64,000 nt of DNA from Microbacterium sp. XT11 (lineage in GTDB: Bacteria > Actinomycetota > Actinomycetes > Actinomycetales > Microbacteriaceae), in the NCBI RefSeq assembly GCF_001513675.1, contig NZ_CP013859.1, forward strand, positions 3,411,081 to 3,475,080. The letters are read 5' to 3'. A program made the position numbers and the translations under genes. The notes below the pieces were generated by a model. It was not told the origin of the DNA and made no database searches. It was given only the letters and a program-made list of their open reading frames with translations. Shown here in pieces: positions 38,821-48,855 of this stretch. Within the stretch, counting starts at the first letter, position 1, and each line of letters starts with the position of its first letter.

Positions 38821-38860
38821 ATTCACGTACTGGGCACCGTTCGTTAACCTTCGGGGCACA
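38821..38860 (+). promoter_or_regulatory. PHO-box-like array of four 11-nt direct repeats
   Basis: ATTCACG (38821), GGGCACC (38832), GTTAACC (38843) and GGGCACA (38854) recur exactly every 11 nt and resemble the PHO-box unit GTTCACC. The array lies between senX3 and phoU, where RegX3 or a PhoP-like regulator would be expected to bind. Confidence 0.55.
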
Positions 38861-38963
38861 CAATCGCTTCGGGCCCGTGCGGGAGCGCGCTCGTGCCCGC
38901 CGTGCGGACGAACCGCCGTCTCGCGCCGACCGCCGAGATCCGAATGAAAGGGTGCGCCCCACA

Positions 38964-39674
38964 ATGCGCGAAGTCTTCCACCAGTCCCTCGAGGACCTGC
39001 AGTCCCGCCTCGTCGAGATCGCCGATCTGGTTACCGTGTCGATCGACAAGGCGACGCGCGCCTTCGCCACGAGCGACGTCGCACTGGCCGAGGAGGTCAT
39101 CGCGGACGACGCCAAGATCGACGAGCTCGCCGTGGCCCTCGACGAGCAGGCCATCGAGATCCTCGCGCGGCAGCAGCCGGTCGCCCGCGACCTGCGCATC
39201 GTCGTCACGGCTCTGCGGGTCAGCGCGTCGCTCGAGCGCATGGGCGACATGTCCGAGCACATCGCGCAGCTCGCGCGCCTGCGTTTCCCCGAGCGCGCCA
39301 TCCCGAAGGGGCTCAAGGGCACCTTCACGAAGATGGGCGAGCTCGACGTGGAGATCGCCCGCACGCTCTCGGAGCTGCTGCGCACGCAGGACCTGCGCCT
39401 CGCGGACACCATCCGCAACACCGACGACGACATCGACGAGCTGCACGCGAGCGTGTTCGAGAAGGTGCTCAGCGACAACTGGAAGGGCGAGGCCGTCGCC
39501 ACGGTCGACGCGACCCTGGCCAGCCGCTACCACGAGCGCTTCGCCGACCACGCGGTGGCCGTGGCGAAGAAGGTCGTCTACCTCGCGACGGGCGACTGGC
39601 ACGTCGAGGAGGAGGACATCGCCCTCGCGATCGAGCAGCAGGAGCTCGAGCAGCACGAGCACGGCCACGCCTGA
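38964..39674 (+). CDS. phoU: phosphate signalling protein PhoU
   Basis: 236-aa all-helical protein with two PhoU repeats (about 10-105 and 115-215); metal-binding E/DxxxD motifs include DDAKIDELAVALDEQAI and DDDIDELHASVFEKVL. It links PstSCAB activity to the SenX3 kinase and restrains phosphate uptake. The C terminus is His/Glu-rich (ELEQHEHGHA). GAAAGG is about 14 nt from ATG 38964. It is divergent from senX3 across the repeat array. Confidence 0.93.
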   Translation: MREVFHQSLEDLQSRLVEIADLVTVSIDKATRAFATSDVALAEEVIADDAKIDELAVALDEQAIEILARQQPVARDLRIVVTALRVSASLERMGDMSEHIAQLARLRFPERAIPKGLKGTFTKMGELDVEIARTLSELLRTQDLRLADTIRNTDDDIDELHASVFEKVLSDNWKGEAVATVDATLASRYHERFADHAVAVAKKVVYLATGDWHVEEEDIALAIEQQELEQHEHGHA

Positions 39675-39708
39675 CGGGGCGCCGGTTCACCGGCACCCGC
39701 TGCACGAG

Positions 39709-39744
39709 GACGCCCCTCCTGATCCCGGGATCAGGAGGGGCGTC
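39709..39744. terminator. perfect palindromic bidirectional terminator (phoU/gpmA)
   Basis: 36-bp perfect palindrome: GACGCCCCTCCTGATCCC (39709-39726) followed by its exact complement. It forms a stem on either strand between the converging phoU and gpmA genes. Confidence 0.8.
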
Positions 39745-39787
39745 GTCGCTGTGAGGGGGTGCCGCGCTCGCACGACACCCCCTCAGC

Positions 39788-40537
39788 TCACTTCTTGCCC
39801 TGGGCGGCGACCGCGGCAGCTCCCGCGGCTGCGGCCTCGGGGTCGAGGTAGCGCCCTGGTCCGGTCGGCACGTTGTTCTCGTCGAGCTCGTACACCAGCG
39901 GGATGCCGGTGGGGATGTTGAGCTCAGCGATGTCGGCGTCGCTGATGCCCTCGAGGTGCTTCACGAGACCGCGCAGCGAGTTGCCGTGGGCCGTGACGAG
40001 CACGGTCTTGCCCGCCTCGAGGTCGGGGATGATCGCGCTCTCCCAGTACGGGAGCAGGCGGTCGATCACGAGCTTGAGCGACTCGGTGCGCGGCACCTCG
40101 CCGTCGATGCCGGTGTAGCGCGGGTCGTTCACCTGGCTGAACTCGCTGTCGTCGTCGAGCGGGGGCGGCGGCACGTCGAACGAGCGACGCCAGAGCTGGA
40201 ACTGCTCGGGACCGAACTGCTCGAGCGTCTCGGCCTTGTCCTTGCCCTGGAGCGCACCGTAGTGGCGCTCGTTGAGGCGCCAGGAGCGTGCCACCGGGAT
40301 CCACAGCCGGTCTGCCGCGTCGAGCGCGATGTTCGCTGTCTGGATCGCGCGGCTCAGCAGCGACGTGTGCAGCACGTCGGGGAGGATGCCGGCCTCGGCC
40401 AGCAGCTCGCCGCCGCGCCGCGCCTCGGCCTTGCCCTGCTCGTTCAGGCGGACGTCCACCCATCCGGTGAACAGGTTCAGTTCGTTCCACTCGCTCCGGC
40501 CGTGGCGGAGCAGGATCAGGGTGCGCTTCGCAGTCAT
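39788..40537 (-). CDS. gpmA: 2,3-bisphosphoglycerate-dependent phosphoglycerate mutase
   Basis: 249-aa glycolytic/gluconeogenic enzyme interconverting 3- and 2-phosphoglycerate. The phosphohistidine motif [10 protein letters not shown] is near residue 10, the long-form insert [18 protein letters not shown] is present, and the second His is in [16 protein letters not shown] (complement of 40544-40549) 6 nt before ATG indicates a leaderless mRNA. Its linkage to senX3-regX3 is shared with mycobacteria. The C terminus is Ala-rich. Confidence 0.95.
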   Translation of the reverse strand: MTAKRTLILLRHGRSEWNELNLFTGWVDVRLNEQGKAEARRGGELLAEAGILPDVLHTSLLSRAIQTANIALDAADRLWIPVARSWRLNERHYGALQGKDKAETLEQFGPEQFQLWRRSFDVPPPPLDDDSEFSQVNDPRYTGIDGEVPRTESLKLVIDRLLPYWESAIIPDLEAGKTVLVTAHGNSLRGLVKHLEGISDADIAELNIPTGIPLVYELDENNVPTGPGRYLDPEAAAAGAAAVAAQGKK

Positions 40538-40574
40538 GCAGCCAGTTTATCGGCGGGTTTGAGAGGATCGACTC

Positions 40575-41435
40575 ATGGCGTCATCTCCCGTCGGCAGGCC
40601 GACACGCGGCACGACGGGAACCAACCGGCTGCGCCGCAACGACCGCTGGATCGCCGCGAGCGAGGCCTTCCGCCGAGCGTCCGACCCGCTCGTCGTGGAT
40701 CTCGGTTTCGGTGCGAGCGGCGTGACGGCCTTCGAGCTCGCCGCGCGCCTTCGGCGGGTGCGTGCGGATGCCGAGGTGCACGGCCTCGAGATCGACCCGG
40801 CGCGCGTCGCGCTGGCGCAGGAGCAGCTCTCCGCCGTCAGAGCCGGCACGACGTCCTTCCCCCGCGACCTGCGGGTGTCCTTCGCACGGGGAGGCTTCGA
40901 GGTGCCGCTGCCTGCCGGTCGAGCCGCCGCGGTGATCCGCGCGATGAACGTGCTGCGTCAGTACGACGAGGGTGACGTCGGTGAGGCGTGGCGCGCCATG
41001 GCGGCACGGCTGGCTCCGGGCGGACTGCTCGTGGAGGGCACGTGCGATGAGATCGGCCGCGTCGCGAGCTGGGTGGACGTCGCCCCTGACGGAATTCCGG
41101 TGCGATTCACGCTCTCGCTGCGCCTCTCCGGACTCGAGCGCCCCGGCATCGTCGCAGAGCGGCTGCCCAAGGCGCTGATCCACCGCAACGTCCCCGGTGA
41201 GCGCGTGCACGCCCTTCTCACGGATCTCGACAGGGAGTGGGAGCGGGCGGCGCCGCTGTCGACCTTCGGGGCTACGCAGCGCTTCCTCGCCGCGGTCGCC
41301 GCCCTCAAGGCCCAGGGCTGGCCCGTCCAGGGCGGCAAGGCGCGGTGGCGTCTCGGCGAGCTCACGGTGCCGTGGAGTGCGGTGGCGCCCCGCGACGACG
41401 GCGCGGAAGCGCTCGAGCAGCCCGCCCGGCGATAG
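40575..41435 (+). CDS. class I SAM-dependent methyltransferase
   Basis: 286 aa. Motif I VVDLGFGASGVTAFELA (about 43-59) and an acidic motif HGLEIDPARVALAQEQL (about 75-91) form a SAM site. The C-terminal half (RFTLSLRLSGLERPGIVAERLPKALI...) is specific to an actinobacterial subgroup. The substrate is unknown. A weak -10-like GAGGAT (40563-40568) is 6 nt before the ATG. It is convergent with ygfZ with a 1-bp gap; the promoter is shared back-to-back with gpmA. Confidence 0.8.
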   Translation: MASSPVGRPTRGTTGTNRLRRNDRWIAASEAFRRASDPLVVDLGFGASGVTAFELAARLRRVRADAEVHGLEIDPARVALAQEQLSAVRAGTTSFPRDLRVSFARGGFEVPLPAGRAAAVIRAMNVLRQYDEGDVGEAWRAMAARLAPGGLLVEGTCDEIGRVASWVDVAPDGIPVRFTLSLRLSGLERPGIVAERLPKALIHRNVPGERVHALLTDLDREWERAAPLSTFGATQRFLAAVAALKAQGWPVQGGKARWRLGELTVPWSAVAPRDDGAEALEQPARR

Positions 41436-41436
41436 C

Positions 41437-42555
41437 TCAGGCGCCGCGCGGGTCGGGTGCGGTGGGGCGGCGCGAGAGCCGGGTGAGGCGCGGCACGTCG
41501 GCTGTGGCTCCGGCATCCGCCGGCACGATGACCTGCTGCGCCGCCGCGATGTGCCCGCCCTCGGAACGCACCACGAGATCGCCCGTCGGTGCGCGGCGGG
41601 AGAGGATCGCGAGTGCGATCGGCCCGTCTTCGAAATGGCGTGCGACGGAGGTGATGCGCCCGACCTCGTCGTCCCCCGCGAAGACGGGGTCGCCAGGTGC
41701 AGGGAGCACCGCGTCGCTGCCGTCGAGATGCAGCGCGGCGAGTCGGCGAGGAGGGTGCCCGAGGTTGTGCACCTTGGCGACCGTCTCCTGTCCGCGGTAG
41801 CAGCCCTTGTTCAGATGCACGGCGCTGCGGATCCAGTCAGACTCATGCGGGATCGAGCGCTCATCGACCTCAGCCGACCAGCGGGGACGCCAGGCTGCGA
41901 CCCGCAGCGCCTCCGCCGCGAGCAGGCCGGCGAGGGCGTCGGCGCCGAGTCTCTCCGCGAGGGCGCCGGCGGCGTCGGGGGCGGTGATCGCGACACGCCA
42001 GGCGAGGGCTGCGCCGGGGTGCTCCGCGACCTCGGCGTACTGATGCCCTCCGGCGCTGACGCGCTGCCATGGGTCGGCCCACACGAGCCCGACCGAGTGC
42101 GGCGCCGCCGCAGCCGCGCGCACGGCCTGCGCGGCCGGTCCGCCGTCGACGAAGCCGAGCGCGACGAGGTCGTCGCGCACCGCGACCGTCGCCTGGGTGC
42201 GGAACTTCATGCGCGTGAGCCATGCGGCGAGGGGCTCGGCATCCGCCCGATCGGCGAGGAGCCAGGTCGACTCGCCGTCGTCGAAGACCCCGGCGGCGTG
42301 CTCGACATGCCCATGCGGATCGAGGATGAGCAGCTCCGTGCTCTCCCCCGCCGCGAGCCGTCCGACGGCCTGCGACGTGATGGAGTCGAGCCAGCCGAGA
42401 CGCTCCGGCCCTGAGACCTCGACCACGGCCCGATCGCCGAGCGGCACGAAGGCCTCGCCCGCCGCAAGCCGGCGCTGCTCGCGGAAGGCGTCACCGAAGT
42501 GGGCGATGCCCGACGGCCCGGACACGGCCCCGGCGATGTCGTCGAAGATCGCCAC
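41437..42555 (-). CDS. ygfZ: folate-binding Fe-S maturation protein YgfZ
   Basis: 372-aa GcvT-like tetrahydrofolate-binding protein that aids iron-sulfur cluster repair. The diagnostic NKGCYRGQETVAKVHNLG (about 265) contains the conserved Cys. The N-terminal FVPLGDRAVVEVSGPERLGWLDSITSQ matches the folate-binding fold. The GTG start at 42555 leaves 1 nt after the stop of the upstream gene; the longer frame upstream overlaps that gene and is rejected. It is operonic with the nitrobindin-like gene and the 37-aa peptide. Confidence 0.9.
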   Translation of the reverse strand: MAIFDDIAGAVSGPSGIAHFGDAFREQRRLAAGEAFVPLGDRAVVEVSGPERLGWLDSITSQAVGRLAAGESTELLILDPHGHVEHAAGVFDDGESTWLLADRADAEPLAAWLTRMKFRTQATVAVRDDLVALGFVDGGPAAQAVRAAAAAPHSVGLVWADPWQRVSAGGHQYAEVAEHPGAALAWRVAITAPDAAGALAERLGADALAGLLAAEALRVAAWRPRWSAEVDERSIPHESDWIRSAVHLNKGCYRGQETVAKVHNLGHPPRRLAALHLDGSDAVLPAPGDPVFAGDDEVGRITSVARHFEDGPIALAILSRRAPTGDLVVRSEGGHIAAAQQVIVPADAGATADVPRLTRLSRRPTAPDPRGA

Positions 42556-42556
42556 G

Positions 42557-43159
42557 TCAGACCCTGGCCAGACGTGCTGACGCGTGCGAACGCAGCGGCG
42601 TCCCGAGTGCGGCGATGTCCCATGCCCACAGCAGATGGGAGTCGACGAGCCCGTACATGCGCGACGCGGCGCCGTACTGCTTCCCCCCTGCTCCGCGGAC
42701 GATGGCATCCGACGCGATGTCGATGCGCGGACCCGTGACCTCGCCGAGATAGAGCTCCAGGGTGCCGTCGGAGTGCGCGATCGAGACCTCGAGAGGGAAG
42801 CCGCCGGATGCCTGGCGCAGCTCCTCGACGTCGTCGACGCCGCGCGTCACAGGGTCGGCGGTCGGCGGAAGCAGAGCCGGGCCGGCGTCGGACTCCGTCG
42901 CAGGCCGCGAGAGGCGCCAGAAGCCGGCCTCGGCGACGAGCGGGATGCGCCGGCCGCCGTCGTCGCCGGTGAAGGTCGCCGTCGCGGCGTAGTTGAGGAA
43001 GGGTCCGCCGTCGTGGCTGAAGCTCACGCGATGCGTGAACTCGCCCTGCAGCCGGTCATCGCCCAGCGGATAGTCGATGACGCCGGTGCCCTCCCAGACG
43101 CCGATCAGCCACGCGAGAGGGGCGAGATCGGCGGGAAGGTCTGTGGGCAGTTCGAGCAT
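42557..43159 (-). CDS. nitrobindin / FABP-family heme-binding protein
   Basis: 200-aa beta-barrel of the THAP4-like heme family (DUF1794). LAWLIGVWEGTGVIDYP is the signature GxWxGxG. The C-terminal RMYGLVDSHLLWAWDIAA holds a His in the proximal-ligand region. It is likely a ferric-heme protein that interacts with NO or peroxynitrite; this comes from family knowledge. ATG 43159 is 4 nt behind the stop of a 37-aa membrane peptide gene, and the next gene is ygfZ, so a small redox/Fe-S operon is formed. Confidence 0.88.
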   Translation of the reverse strand: MLELPTDLPADLAPLAWLIGVWEGTGVIDYPLGDDRLQGEFTHRVSFSHDGGPFLNYAATATFTGDDGGRRIPLVAEAGFWRLSRPATESDAGPALLPPTADPVTRGVDDVEELRQASGGFPLEVSIAHSDGTLELYLGEVTGPRIDIASDAIVRGAGGKQYGAASRMYGLVDSHLLWAWDIAALGTPLRSHASARLARV

Positions 43160-43163
43160 GCGC

Positions 43164-43277
43164 TCAGCGCTGGCCGCGGAAGAGGTTGCGCAGCACCACG
43201 ACCGAGACGAACGCGATCGCAAGGCTCGCAAGACCGAGAAGGCCGATGAAGAAGAATTCGAGCGCGACGAGATCCAT
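43164..43277 (-). CDS. 37-aa single-TM membrane peptide
   Basis: Short gene with one hydrophobic helix ([22 protein letters not shown]) and a basic end RNLFRGQR, so the C terminus should be cytoplasmic. A GTGGAGG ribosome site precedes ATG 43277. It lies 4 nt before the nitrobindin-like gene in the same direction. It is not a recognised family. Such micro-membrane proteins often regulate a larger partner; that is inference. Confidence 0.55.
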   Translation of the reverse strand: MDLVALEFFFIGLLGLASLAIAFVSVVVLRNLFRGQR

Positions 43278-43321
43278 GGCCTCCACCTTACCCCTCTCGT
43301 CGCGCGCCAGGTCGCGGCGCG

Positions 43322-43615
43322 TCAGGCCGAGGGGACGAGGGCGGCGAGTCCGAACCCCACCGAGATCAGCCCCGTGAGGAGCAGCGCGCCGGTGACGCTG
43401 CAGGCGACCCGGAAGATGAACCCCTGCGTGACGCCGTACCAGAGCTGCACGGCGAACGACAGCAGCACGACCGCACCGAACACGACGAGGAGCCACGACA
43501 CCCGCCACTCCTCGGGAGCGAACACGCCGACCGCGATCGATGCGAGGAAGGCGACGCCCCACACGACGAAGACGCCGACGAAGGCGTTCCGCGGAGCGAG
43601 TGCTGGCTGCGACAT
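43322..43615 (-). CDS. small integral membrane protein (three TM)
   Basis: 97 aa with three hydrophobic segments ([43 protein letters not shown] and [21 protein letters not shown]). No family or active residues are recognised. GACAAT (complement of 43622-43627) is 6 nt before ATG 43615, compatible with a leaderless mRNA. It stands upstream of the 37-aa peptide gene with a 44-nt gap, probably the first gene of that operon, and is divergent from glnR. Confidence 0.7.
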   Translation of the reverse strand: MSQPALAPRNAFVGVFVVWGVAFLASIAVGVFAPEEWRVSWLLVVFGAVVLLSFAVQLWYGVTQGFIFRVACSVTGALLLTGLISVGFGLAALVPSA

Positions 43616-43687
43616 GTCTCCATTGTCCCCCATCGGCTGCCGGTATCATGGCGGCACGTCGATCATCGACGCCCGGAAGGAGAGCGC

Positions 43688-44371
43688 GTGGCCCAGGTCC
43701 TGGTGTTGACCAACGCTCCCGCGCCCGAGCAGGTCCTCCCCGCCTTGGAGCTCCTCAGCCATCGCGTGCGGCAGATCCCGGCCGAACCGGCACAGCTCGT
43801 GAACGCCCCCGAGTACGACGTCGTGATCGTCGACGGCCGCGTCGACCTCGTCGGGGCGAAGTCGCTGTGCAGGCTGTTGCGCGCCGCCGGCCAGGAGGCG
43901 CCGCTGCTGCTCGTCGTCACAGAGGGCGGCATGAGCGCCGTCTCCGGCGACTGGGGCATCGACGACGTGATGCTCTCGACCGCGGGCCCGGCCGAGGCCG
44001 ACGCGCGGCTGCGCCTCGCGCTCGCGCGCCGCGACGAGGTCGCCGAGCCCACGCGCGTGCAGGCCTCCGGCGTCACGATCGACGAGCAGTCGTACTCCGC
44101 CAAGCTGCACGGCAAACCGCTCGACCTGACCTACAAGGAGTTCCAGCTCCTGCACTTCCTGGCGACGCACCCGTCGCGCGTCTTCACCAGAGAGCAGCTG
44201 CTCAGCGAGGTGTGGGGATACGACTACTTCGGCGGAACGCGCACGGTCGACGTGCACGTGCGGCGCCTGCGCGCCAAGCTCGGCGACCAGGAGCAGATCA
44301 TCGGCACCGTCCGCAACGTGGGCTATCGCTTCAACGTGTACGAGGACGACCCGCAGGTGGCGTCGCGGTAA
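43688..44371 (+). CDS. glnR: nitrogen regulator GlnR (atypical OmpR-type)
   Basis: 227 aa. The receiver-like domain (about 1-115) has the GlnR signature [22 protein letters not shown] and [21 protein letters not shown], but lacks the usual phosphorylation pocket pair; it is an orphan regulator thought to work as a constitutive dimer. The winged helix (about 130-222) has [41 protein letters not shown]. It controls ammonium and nitrate assimilation in Actinobacteria. GGAAGGAG precedes the GTG start. Closeness to ppk and pst genes is also seen in mycobacteria. Confidence 0.88.
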   Translation: MAQVLVLTNAPAPEQVLPALELLSHRVRQIPAEPAQLVNAPEYDVVIVDGRVDLVGAKSLCRLLRAAGQEAPLLLVVTEGGMSAVSGDWGIDDVMLSTAGPAEADARLRLALARRDEVAEPTRVQASGVTIDEQSYSAKLHGKPLDLTYKEFQLLHFLATHPSRVFTREQLLSEVWGYDYFGGTRTVDVHVRRLRAKLGDQEQIIGTVRNVGYRFNVYEDDPQVASR

Positions 44372-44422
44372 CAGAGGCATCCGTTCACACACCCGACACC
44401 TCTCGGTGCTTAGATGTACCCC

Positions 44423-46588
44423 ATGATCGATCCCGCACTCGCCGATGCCGGTCTCGGCGACTCCGAAGACGATGACTTCGACGCCGTCGAGTCGCCCGAC
44501 GCGCTGCTCCCCGACCACCGCTACCTCGACCGCGAGCTGAGCTGGCTCGCGTTCAACCAGCGCGTGCTGGAGCTCGCCGAAGACCCGAGCCTCCCCGAGC
44601 TCGAGCGGGCCAACTTCCTCGCCATCTTCGCCAGCAACCTCGACGAGTTCTTCATGGTCCGCGTCGCCGGGCTCAAACGGCGCATCGTCACCGGCCTCGC
44701 GGTGCCCACCAACATCGGCCGCTCGCCCGTCGACGCCCTCGCCGACATCTCACGAGAGGCGCACGCGCTGCAGCTGCGACACTCCGACGCCTGGACGTCT
44801 CTCGTGCGCCCCGCCCTCGCCGACTCCGGCATCGAGATCGCCGACTGGGCGGACCTCTCCGACGCCGAACGGGACGCGCTCACCGAGTACTTCCAGGCGC
44901 AGGTCTTCCCCGTGCTCATGCCGCTCGCGGTCGACCCCGCGCACCCCTTCCCGTACATCTCCGGTCTCTCGCTCAACCTCGCGATCCGCATCCGCAACGC
45001 CCGCACGGGCCGGCAGGAGTTCGCCCGCCTCAAGGTGCCGCCGATGCTGCCTCGATTCGTCGAGGTGCCAGGAGGCGGGGAGATCCTCCGCTTCATCCGC
45101 CTCGAGGAACTCATCGCCAACCACCTCGACGACCTCTTCCCCGGCATGGAGGTGCTCGACCACCATGCGTTCCGCCTCACGCGCAACGAGGACATGGTCA
45201 TCGAGGAGGACGAGAGCGAGAACCTCATCCAGGCGCTCGAGGCCGAGCTCATGCGGCGCCGGTTCGGGCCGCCCATCCGCCTCGAGATCACCGACGACAT
45301 GGACGACGTGACGCTCGACCTGCTCGTGAGGGAGCTCGACATCACCGACCAGGAGGTCTACCGGCTCCCCGGGCCCCTCGACCTTCGCGGGCTCTTCGAC
45401 CTGACGCGCATCGACCGCCCCGATCTGCGCTACCCGCCGCACCTGCCGACGACCGCGGTGGCGTTCCAGCCCGGCGACAGCAACGAGCGGGCCGACGTGT
45501 TCAAGGCGATCCGCAAGGCCGATGTGCTCGTGCACCACCCGTACGAGTCGTTCACGACGAGCGTCGTGGCCTTCCTCGAGCAGGCTGCGCGCGACCCGCA
45601 CGTGCTGGCCATCAAGCAGACGCTCTACCGCACCTCGGGCGACAGCCCCATCGTGGAGGCGCTGATCGACGCCGCGGAAGCCGGCAAGCAGGTGCTCGCG
45701 CTGGTGGAGGTCAAGGCCCGCTTCGACGAGGCCAACAACATCGTCTGGGCCCGCAAGCTCGAGAAGGCAGGAGTGCACGTCGTGTACGGCCTCGTCGGGC
45801 TCAAGACGCACGCCAAGCTGGCGCTCGTCATCCGCGAGGAAGACGGGATGCTGCGCCACTACTCGCACGTCGGCACCGGCAACTACAACCCGAAGACGAG
45901 CCGCCTCTACGAGGACTTCGGCCTGTTCACCGCCGACGCACAGGTGGGCAAGGACCTCACGCGCCTGTTCAACGAACTCAGCGGCTACGCGATCGAGAAG
46001 AAGTTCAAGAGGCTCCTCGTCGCACCCCTGCACCTGCGCAAGGGGCTGCTGCGCCTTATCGACGCGGAGCGCGACAACGCCGTGGCCGGCAAGCCGGCGC
46101 GCATCCGGATCAAGGTCAACTCGATGGTCGACGAGGAGATCATCGACGCCCTCTACCGGGCGAGCGCGGCCGGAGTGAAGGTCGAGGTCTGGGTGCGCGG
46201 CATCTGCAGCCTCCGGACCGACCTCGACGGCATCAGCGACAACATCACGGTGCGCAGCATCCTCGGCCGCTACCTGGAGCACTCGCGCATCTTCGCGTTC
46301 GAGAACGACGGCGACCCGCAGGTGTACATCGGCAGCGCAGACATGATGCACCGCAACCTCGACCGTCGCGTCGAGGCGCTCGTGCGCGTGACCGACCCTC
46401 ACCACATGAAGGAGCTGCTCGAGTTCTTCGATCTCGCGATGGACCCCGGCACCAGCTCGTGGCACCTCGGAGCCGACGGCGTGTGGCAGCGCCACGCCGA
46501 AGCCGCCGACGGCACCCCGCTTGTCGACCTGCAGGATAGGACCATGGGATCGATCCAGCGGCGTCGCCGCGCTCGGGCGGTGCGATGA
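44423..46588 (+). CDS. ppk: polyphosphate kinase 1
   Basis: 721-aa reversible enzyme making polyphosphate from ATP. The N-terminal domain begins [20 protein letters not shown]. The two phospholipase D-like modules carry the phospho-His in [14 protein letters not shown] and the ATP-site [17 protein letters not shown]. The second module has GICSLRTDL and [22 protein letters not shown] (44410-44415) 7 nt before ATG 44423 favours this start over ATG 44414, which lies inside the -10. It overlaps mutT1 (ATGA). Confidence 0.95.
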   Translation: MIDPALADAGLGDSEDDDFDAVESPDALLPDHRYLDRELSWLAFNQRVLELAEDPSLPELERANFLAIFASNLDEFFMVRVAGLKRRIVTGLAVPTNIGRSPVDALADISREAHALQLRHSDAWTSLVRPALADSGIEIADWADLSDAERDALTEYFQAQVFPVLMPLAVDPAHPFPYISGLSLNLAIRIRNARTGRQEFARLKVPPMLPRFVEVPGGGEILRFIRLEELIANHLDDLFPGMEVLDHHAFRLTRNEDMVIEEDESENLIQALEAELMRRRFGPPIRLEITDDMDDVTLDLLVRELDITDQEVYRLPGPLDLRGLFDLTRIDRPDLRYPPHLPTTAVAFQPGDSNERADVFKAIRKADVLVHHPYESFTTSVVAFLEQAARDPHVLAIKQTLYRTSGDSPIVEALIDAAEAGKQVLALVEVKARFDEANNIVWARKLEKAGVHVVYGLVGLKTHAKLALVIREEDGMLRHYSHVGTGNYNPKTSRLYEDFGLFTADAQVGKDLTRLFNELSGYAIEKKFKRLLVAPLHLRKGLLRLIDAERDNAVAGKPARIRIKVNSMVDEEIIDALYRASAAGVKVEVWVRGICSLRTDLDGISDNITVRSILGRYLEHSRIFAFENDGDPQVYIGSADMMHRNLDRRVEALVRVTDPHHMKELLEFFDLAMDPGTSSWHLGADGVWQRHAEAADGTPLVDLQDRTMGSIQRRRRARAVR

Positions 46589-47565
46589 CCGTCGGGCAGA
46601 CCCAGCCCGCCAAGACCAGGGCGAAGTGGACCGACAAGGCCGTATACGCGGCGGGAGCCGTCGTGTGGCGCCTGGTCGACGGAAAGCTGCGCGTGCTGCT
46701 CATCCACCGCACGAAGTACCGCGACGTCACGCTGCCCAAGGGCAAGGTGGACCCCGGTGAGATGCTCGCCGAGACCGCGGTGAGAGAGGTGCAGGAGGAG
46801 ACCGGCATCCGCGTCTCGCTGGGCGTGCCCGTCGGCGTCAGCCGGTACCACCTGCCGTCGAACAAGCAGAAGGTCGTGCACTACTGGGCGGCGGAGGCCA
46901 CAGACGACGCGATCCGCGCCTCGACGTTCGTGCCCAACCGCGAGATCGCCGCGCTCGAATGGGTGAGCATCAAGAAGGCCCGCCGCCGGCTGAGCTACCC
47001 GGTCGACCTCGAGGTGCTGGACTTCTTCGCGCAGCTCGTGGACGACGGCGCGCTGCGCACCTTTCCGGTGATCGCACTGCGCCACGCCAAGGCGCTCCCC
47101 CGCTCGGAATGGGACGGAGCGGATGCCGCGCGACCGCTCACCGGTCGCGGCAGACGACAGGCCGCATCCATCGTCGGGCCGCTGCGGGCCTTCGGCGTGC
47201 GCAAGATCGTCACGAGCGATGCCGTGCGGTGCGTGCAGACGGTGACACCGCTCGCGAAGGCGCTCGGACGCAAGCCGGTGGAGACGTCGCGCATCAGCCA
47301 GGATGCGTGGGAAGACGGCACCGCCGACCTGCGCAAGGTCGTCGGAAGGCGGGTCGCATCAGGCAAGCCCGCCGTGCTCTGCAGCCACGGGCCCGTGCTC
47401 CCCGGGCTCCTGTCGGAGATCGCGCTCGCCACCGGGACCATCCACGGATCGTACGTCGACAGCGCAGCCGACCTAGAGCCCGGTGCCTTCTCCGTCGTGC
47501 ATCTCTCCTCGTCTCACCCGGGCTCGGGCATCATCGCGATCGAGACGCACGTCCCCAAGGTCTGA
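46585..47565 (+). CDS. mutT1: NUDIX hydrolase fused to histidine phosphatase (MutT1 type)
   Basis: 326 aa. The N-terminal NUDIX domain (about 15-150) contains [20 protein letters not shown], the start of a complete GX5EX7REUXEE box. The C-terminal SixA-like histidine phosphatase (about 160-325) has [25 protein letters not shown] and HGPVLPGLL. Mycobacterial MutT1 removes 8-oxo-dGTP, 8-oxo-GTP and diadenosine polyphosphates, which the fusion would support. Linkage to ppk, with overlapping ATGA, matches mycobacteria and suggests a role with polyphosphate-derived nucleotides. Confidence 0.9.
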   Translation: MTVGQTQPAKTRAKWTDKAVYAAGAVVWRLVDGKLRVLLIHRTKYRDVTLPKGKVDPGEMLAETAVREVQEETGIRVSLGVPVGVSRYHLPSNKQKVVHYWAAEATDDAIRASTFVPNREIAALEWVSIKKARRRLSYPVDLEVLDFFAQLVDDGALRTFPVIALRHAKALPRSEWDGADAARPLTGRGRRQAASIVGPLRAFGVRKIVTSDAVRCVQTVTPLAKALGRKPVETSRISQDAWEDGTADLRKVVGRRVASGKPAVLCSHGPVLPGLLSEIALATGTIHGSYVDSAADLEPGAFSVVHLSSSHPGSGIIAIETHVPKV

Positions 47566-47634
47566 TCGCCGCGACCCACGCGATCCCCCGCGATCCCAGC
47601 ATCCGCCTGCCGGGAATCCAGAGCGTCGACGGTC

Positions 47635-47689
47635 GTTCACCTTCCGTTCACCTGGGCGGGAGAATCTCGTTAACCGCCGCACTTAGCGT
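47635..47689 (+). promoter_or_regulatory. PHO box and promoter of pstS
   Basis: Two perfect GTTCACC units at 47635 and 47646 are spaced 11 nt, with a further GTTAACC at 47669. A -10-like TAGCGT is at 47684-47689. This is a classic PHO-box layout for RegX3/PhoP-type activation of phosphate uptake under starvation. Confidence 0.85.
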
Positions 47690-47742
47690 CACTGTGTGCC
47701 CTGCACCGGGCCCATTCCCATTCCCGATCGAACGGATCCACA

Positions 47743-48849
47743 GTGAAGATCTCCCGCATCGCCCGAATCGGCGCCATCGGCGCCGTCGCTGCCCTCACTC
47801 TCGCCGGCTGCGCCGCGAACGAAGGCGGCACCGGCGGTTCCACCGACGCTCCCGCATCCGACTCCGCCCTCTCGGGTTCGCTGGTCGGCTCCGGCTCGTC
47901 GGCGCAGCAGGTCGCCATCCAGGCATGGACCGCCGAGTTCCAGAAGACCAACCCCGACGCGGTCGTCGAGTACGACCCCGCAGGTTCGGGCGCCGGCCGC
48001 GAGTCCTTCCAGCAGGGCGCCGTGAACTTCGCCGGCTCCGACCGCGCGTTCAAGACCGACGAGATCTCCGCCGGCGGCTTCGGCGCCTGCGTCGACGGCT
48101 CGGACATCGTCGAGATCCCGGCGTACGTGTCGCCGATCGCGATCGTCTTCACCCTCGACGGCATCGACTCGCTCGACCTCGACCCCGCCACCATCGCCGG
48201 CATCTTCGCAGGCAAGATCACCAAGTGGAACGACCCGGCGATCGCCGCCACGAACGAGGGCGTCGAGCTGCCCGACATGGCGATCTCGCCCGTGCACCGC
48301 TCCGACAAGTCCGGCACCACGGCCAACTTCACCGACTACCTCTCGCAGACCGCTCCCGACGTGTGGAGCTGGGGCAGCGTCGAGGAGTGGCCGACCGAGC
48401 TCGGCGGCGAGTCCGCCGAGAAGACCTCGGGCGTCGCCAACGCCGTCAAGGGCGGCCAGGGTCTCATCGGCTACATCGACTCCTCGCAGGCTACGGACTT
48501 CGCATCCGTCGCCGTCAAGGTGGGCGACGAGTTCGTCGAGCACTCCGCCGAGGGCGCCGCTGCGACGCTCGATGCCTCGTCCGTCGAGGACGGCCGCACC
48601 GAGGGCGACCTCGCCATCGCGATCGACCGCACGACCGACGCCAAGGGCGCCTACCCGGTCCTGCTCGTGAGCTACCTCATCGCGTGCACCGAGTACGAGG
48701 ACGAGAACGTCGCCGCGCTGACGAAGGCGTTCTTCACCAGCGCGATCAGCGCCGAGGGCCAGGATGCTGCGGCCGCCAACGCCGGCAGCGCCCCGATCTC
48801 GGACGACCTGCGCAGCAAGGCGCAGGCCGCGATCGACCTCATCAAGTGA
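47743..48849 (+). CDS. pstS: phosphate-binding lipoprotein PstS
   Basis: 368-aa solute-binding lipoprotein. The signal peptide ends LTLAGC (lipobox, Cys near 22), then a Gly/Ser/Thr linker. Phosphate loop motifs GSGSSAQQVAIQAW, YDPAGSGAGRESF, NFAGSDRAF and HRSDKSGTTANFTDYL are intact. GTG 47743 was chosen; the region upstream holds the PHO box. It is followed, after a long palindrome, by pstC, pstA and pstB. The protein captures phosphate outside the membrane for the PstCAB importer. Confidence 0.95.
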   Translation: MKISRIARIGAIGAVAALTLAGCAANEGGTGGSTDAPASDSALSGSLVGSGSSAQQVAIQAWTAEFQKTNPDAVVEYDPAGSGAGRESFQQGAVNFAGSDRAFKTDEISAGGFGACVDGSDIVEIPAYVSPIAIVFTLDGIDSLDLDPATIAGIFAGKITKWNDPAIAATNEGVELPDMAISPVHRSDKSGTTANFTDYLSQTAPDVWSWGSVEEWPTELGGESAEKTSGVANAVKGGQGLIGYIDSSQATDFASVAVKVGDEFVEHSAEGAAATLDASSVEDGRTEGDLAIAIDRTTDAKGAYPVLLVSYLIACTEYEDENVAALTKAFFTSAISAEGQDAAAANAGSAPISDDLRSKAQAAIDLIK

Positions 48850-48855
48850 ACATCT

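Noticed and set aside
42556-42708. N-terminal extension of ygfZ
   Set aside because: It overlaps the nitrobindin-like gene; the GTG at 42555 gives the family-like N terminus.
44750-46495. 581-codon minus-strand frame inside ppk
   Set aside because: Fully antisense to ppk, which has all its catalytic motifs.
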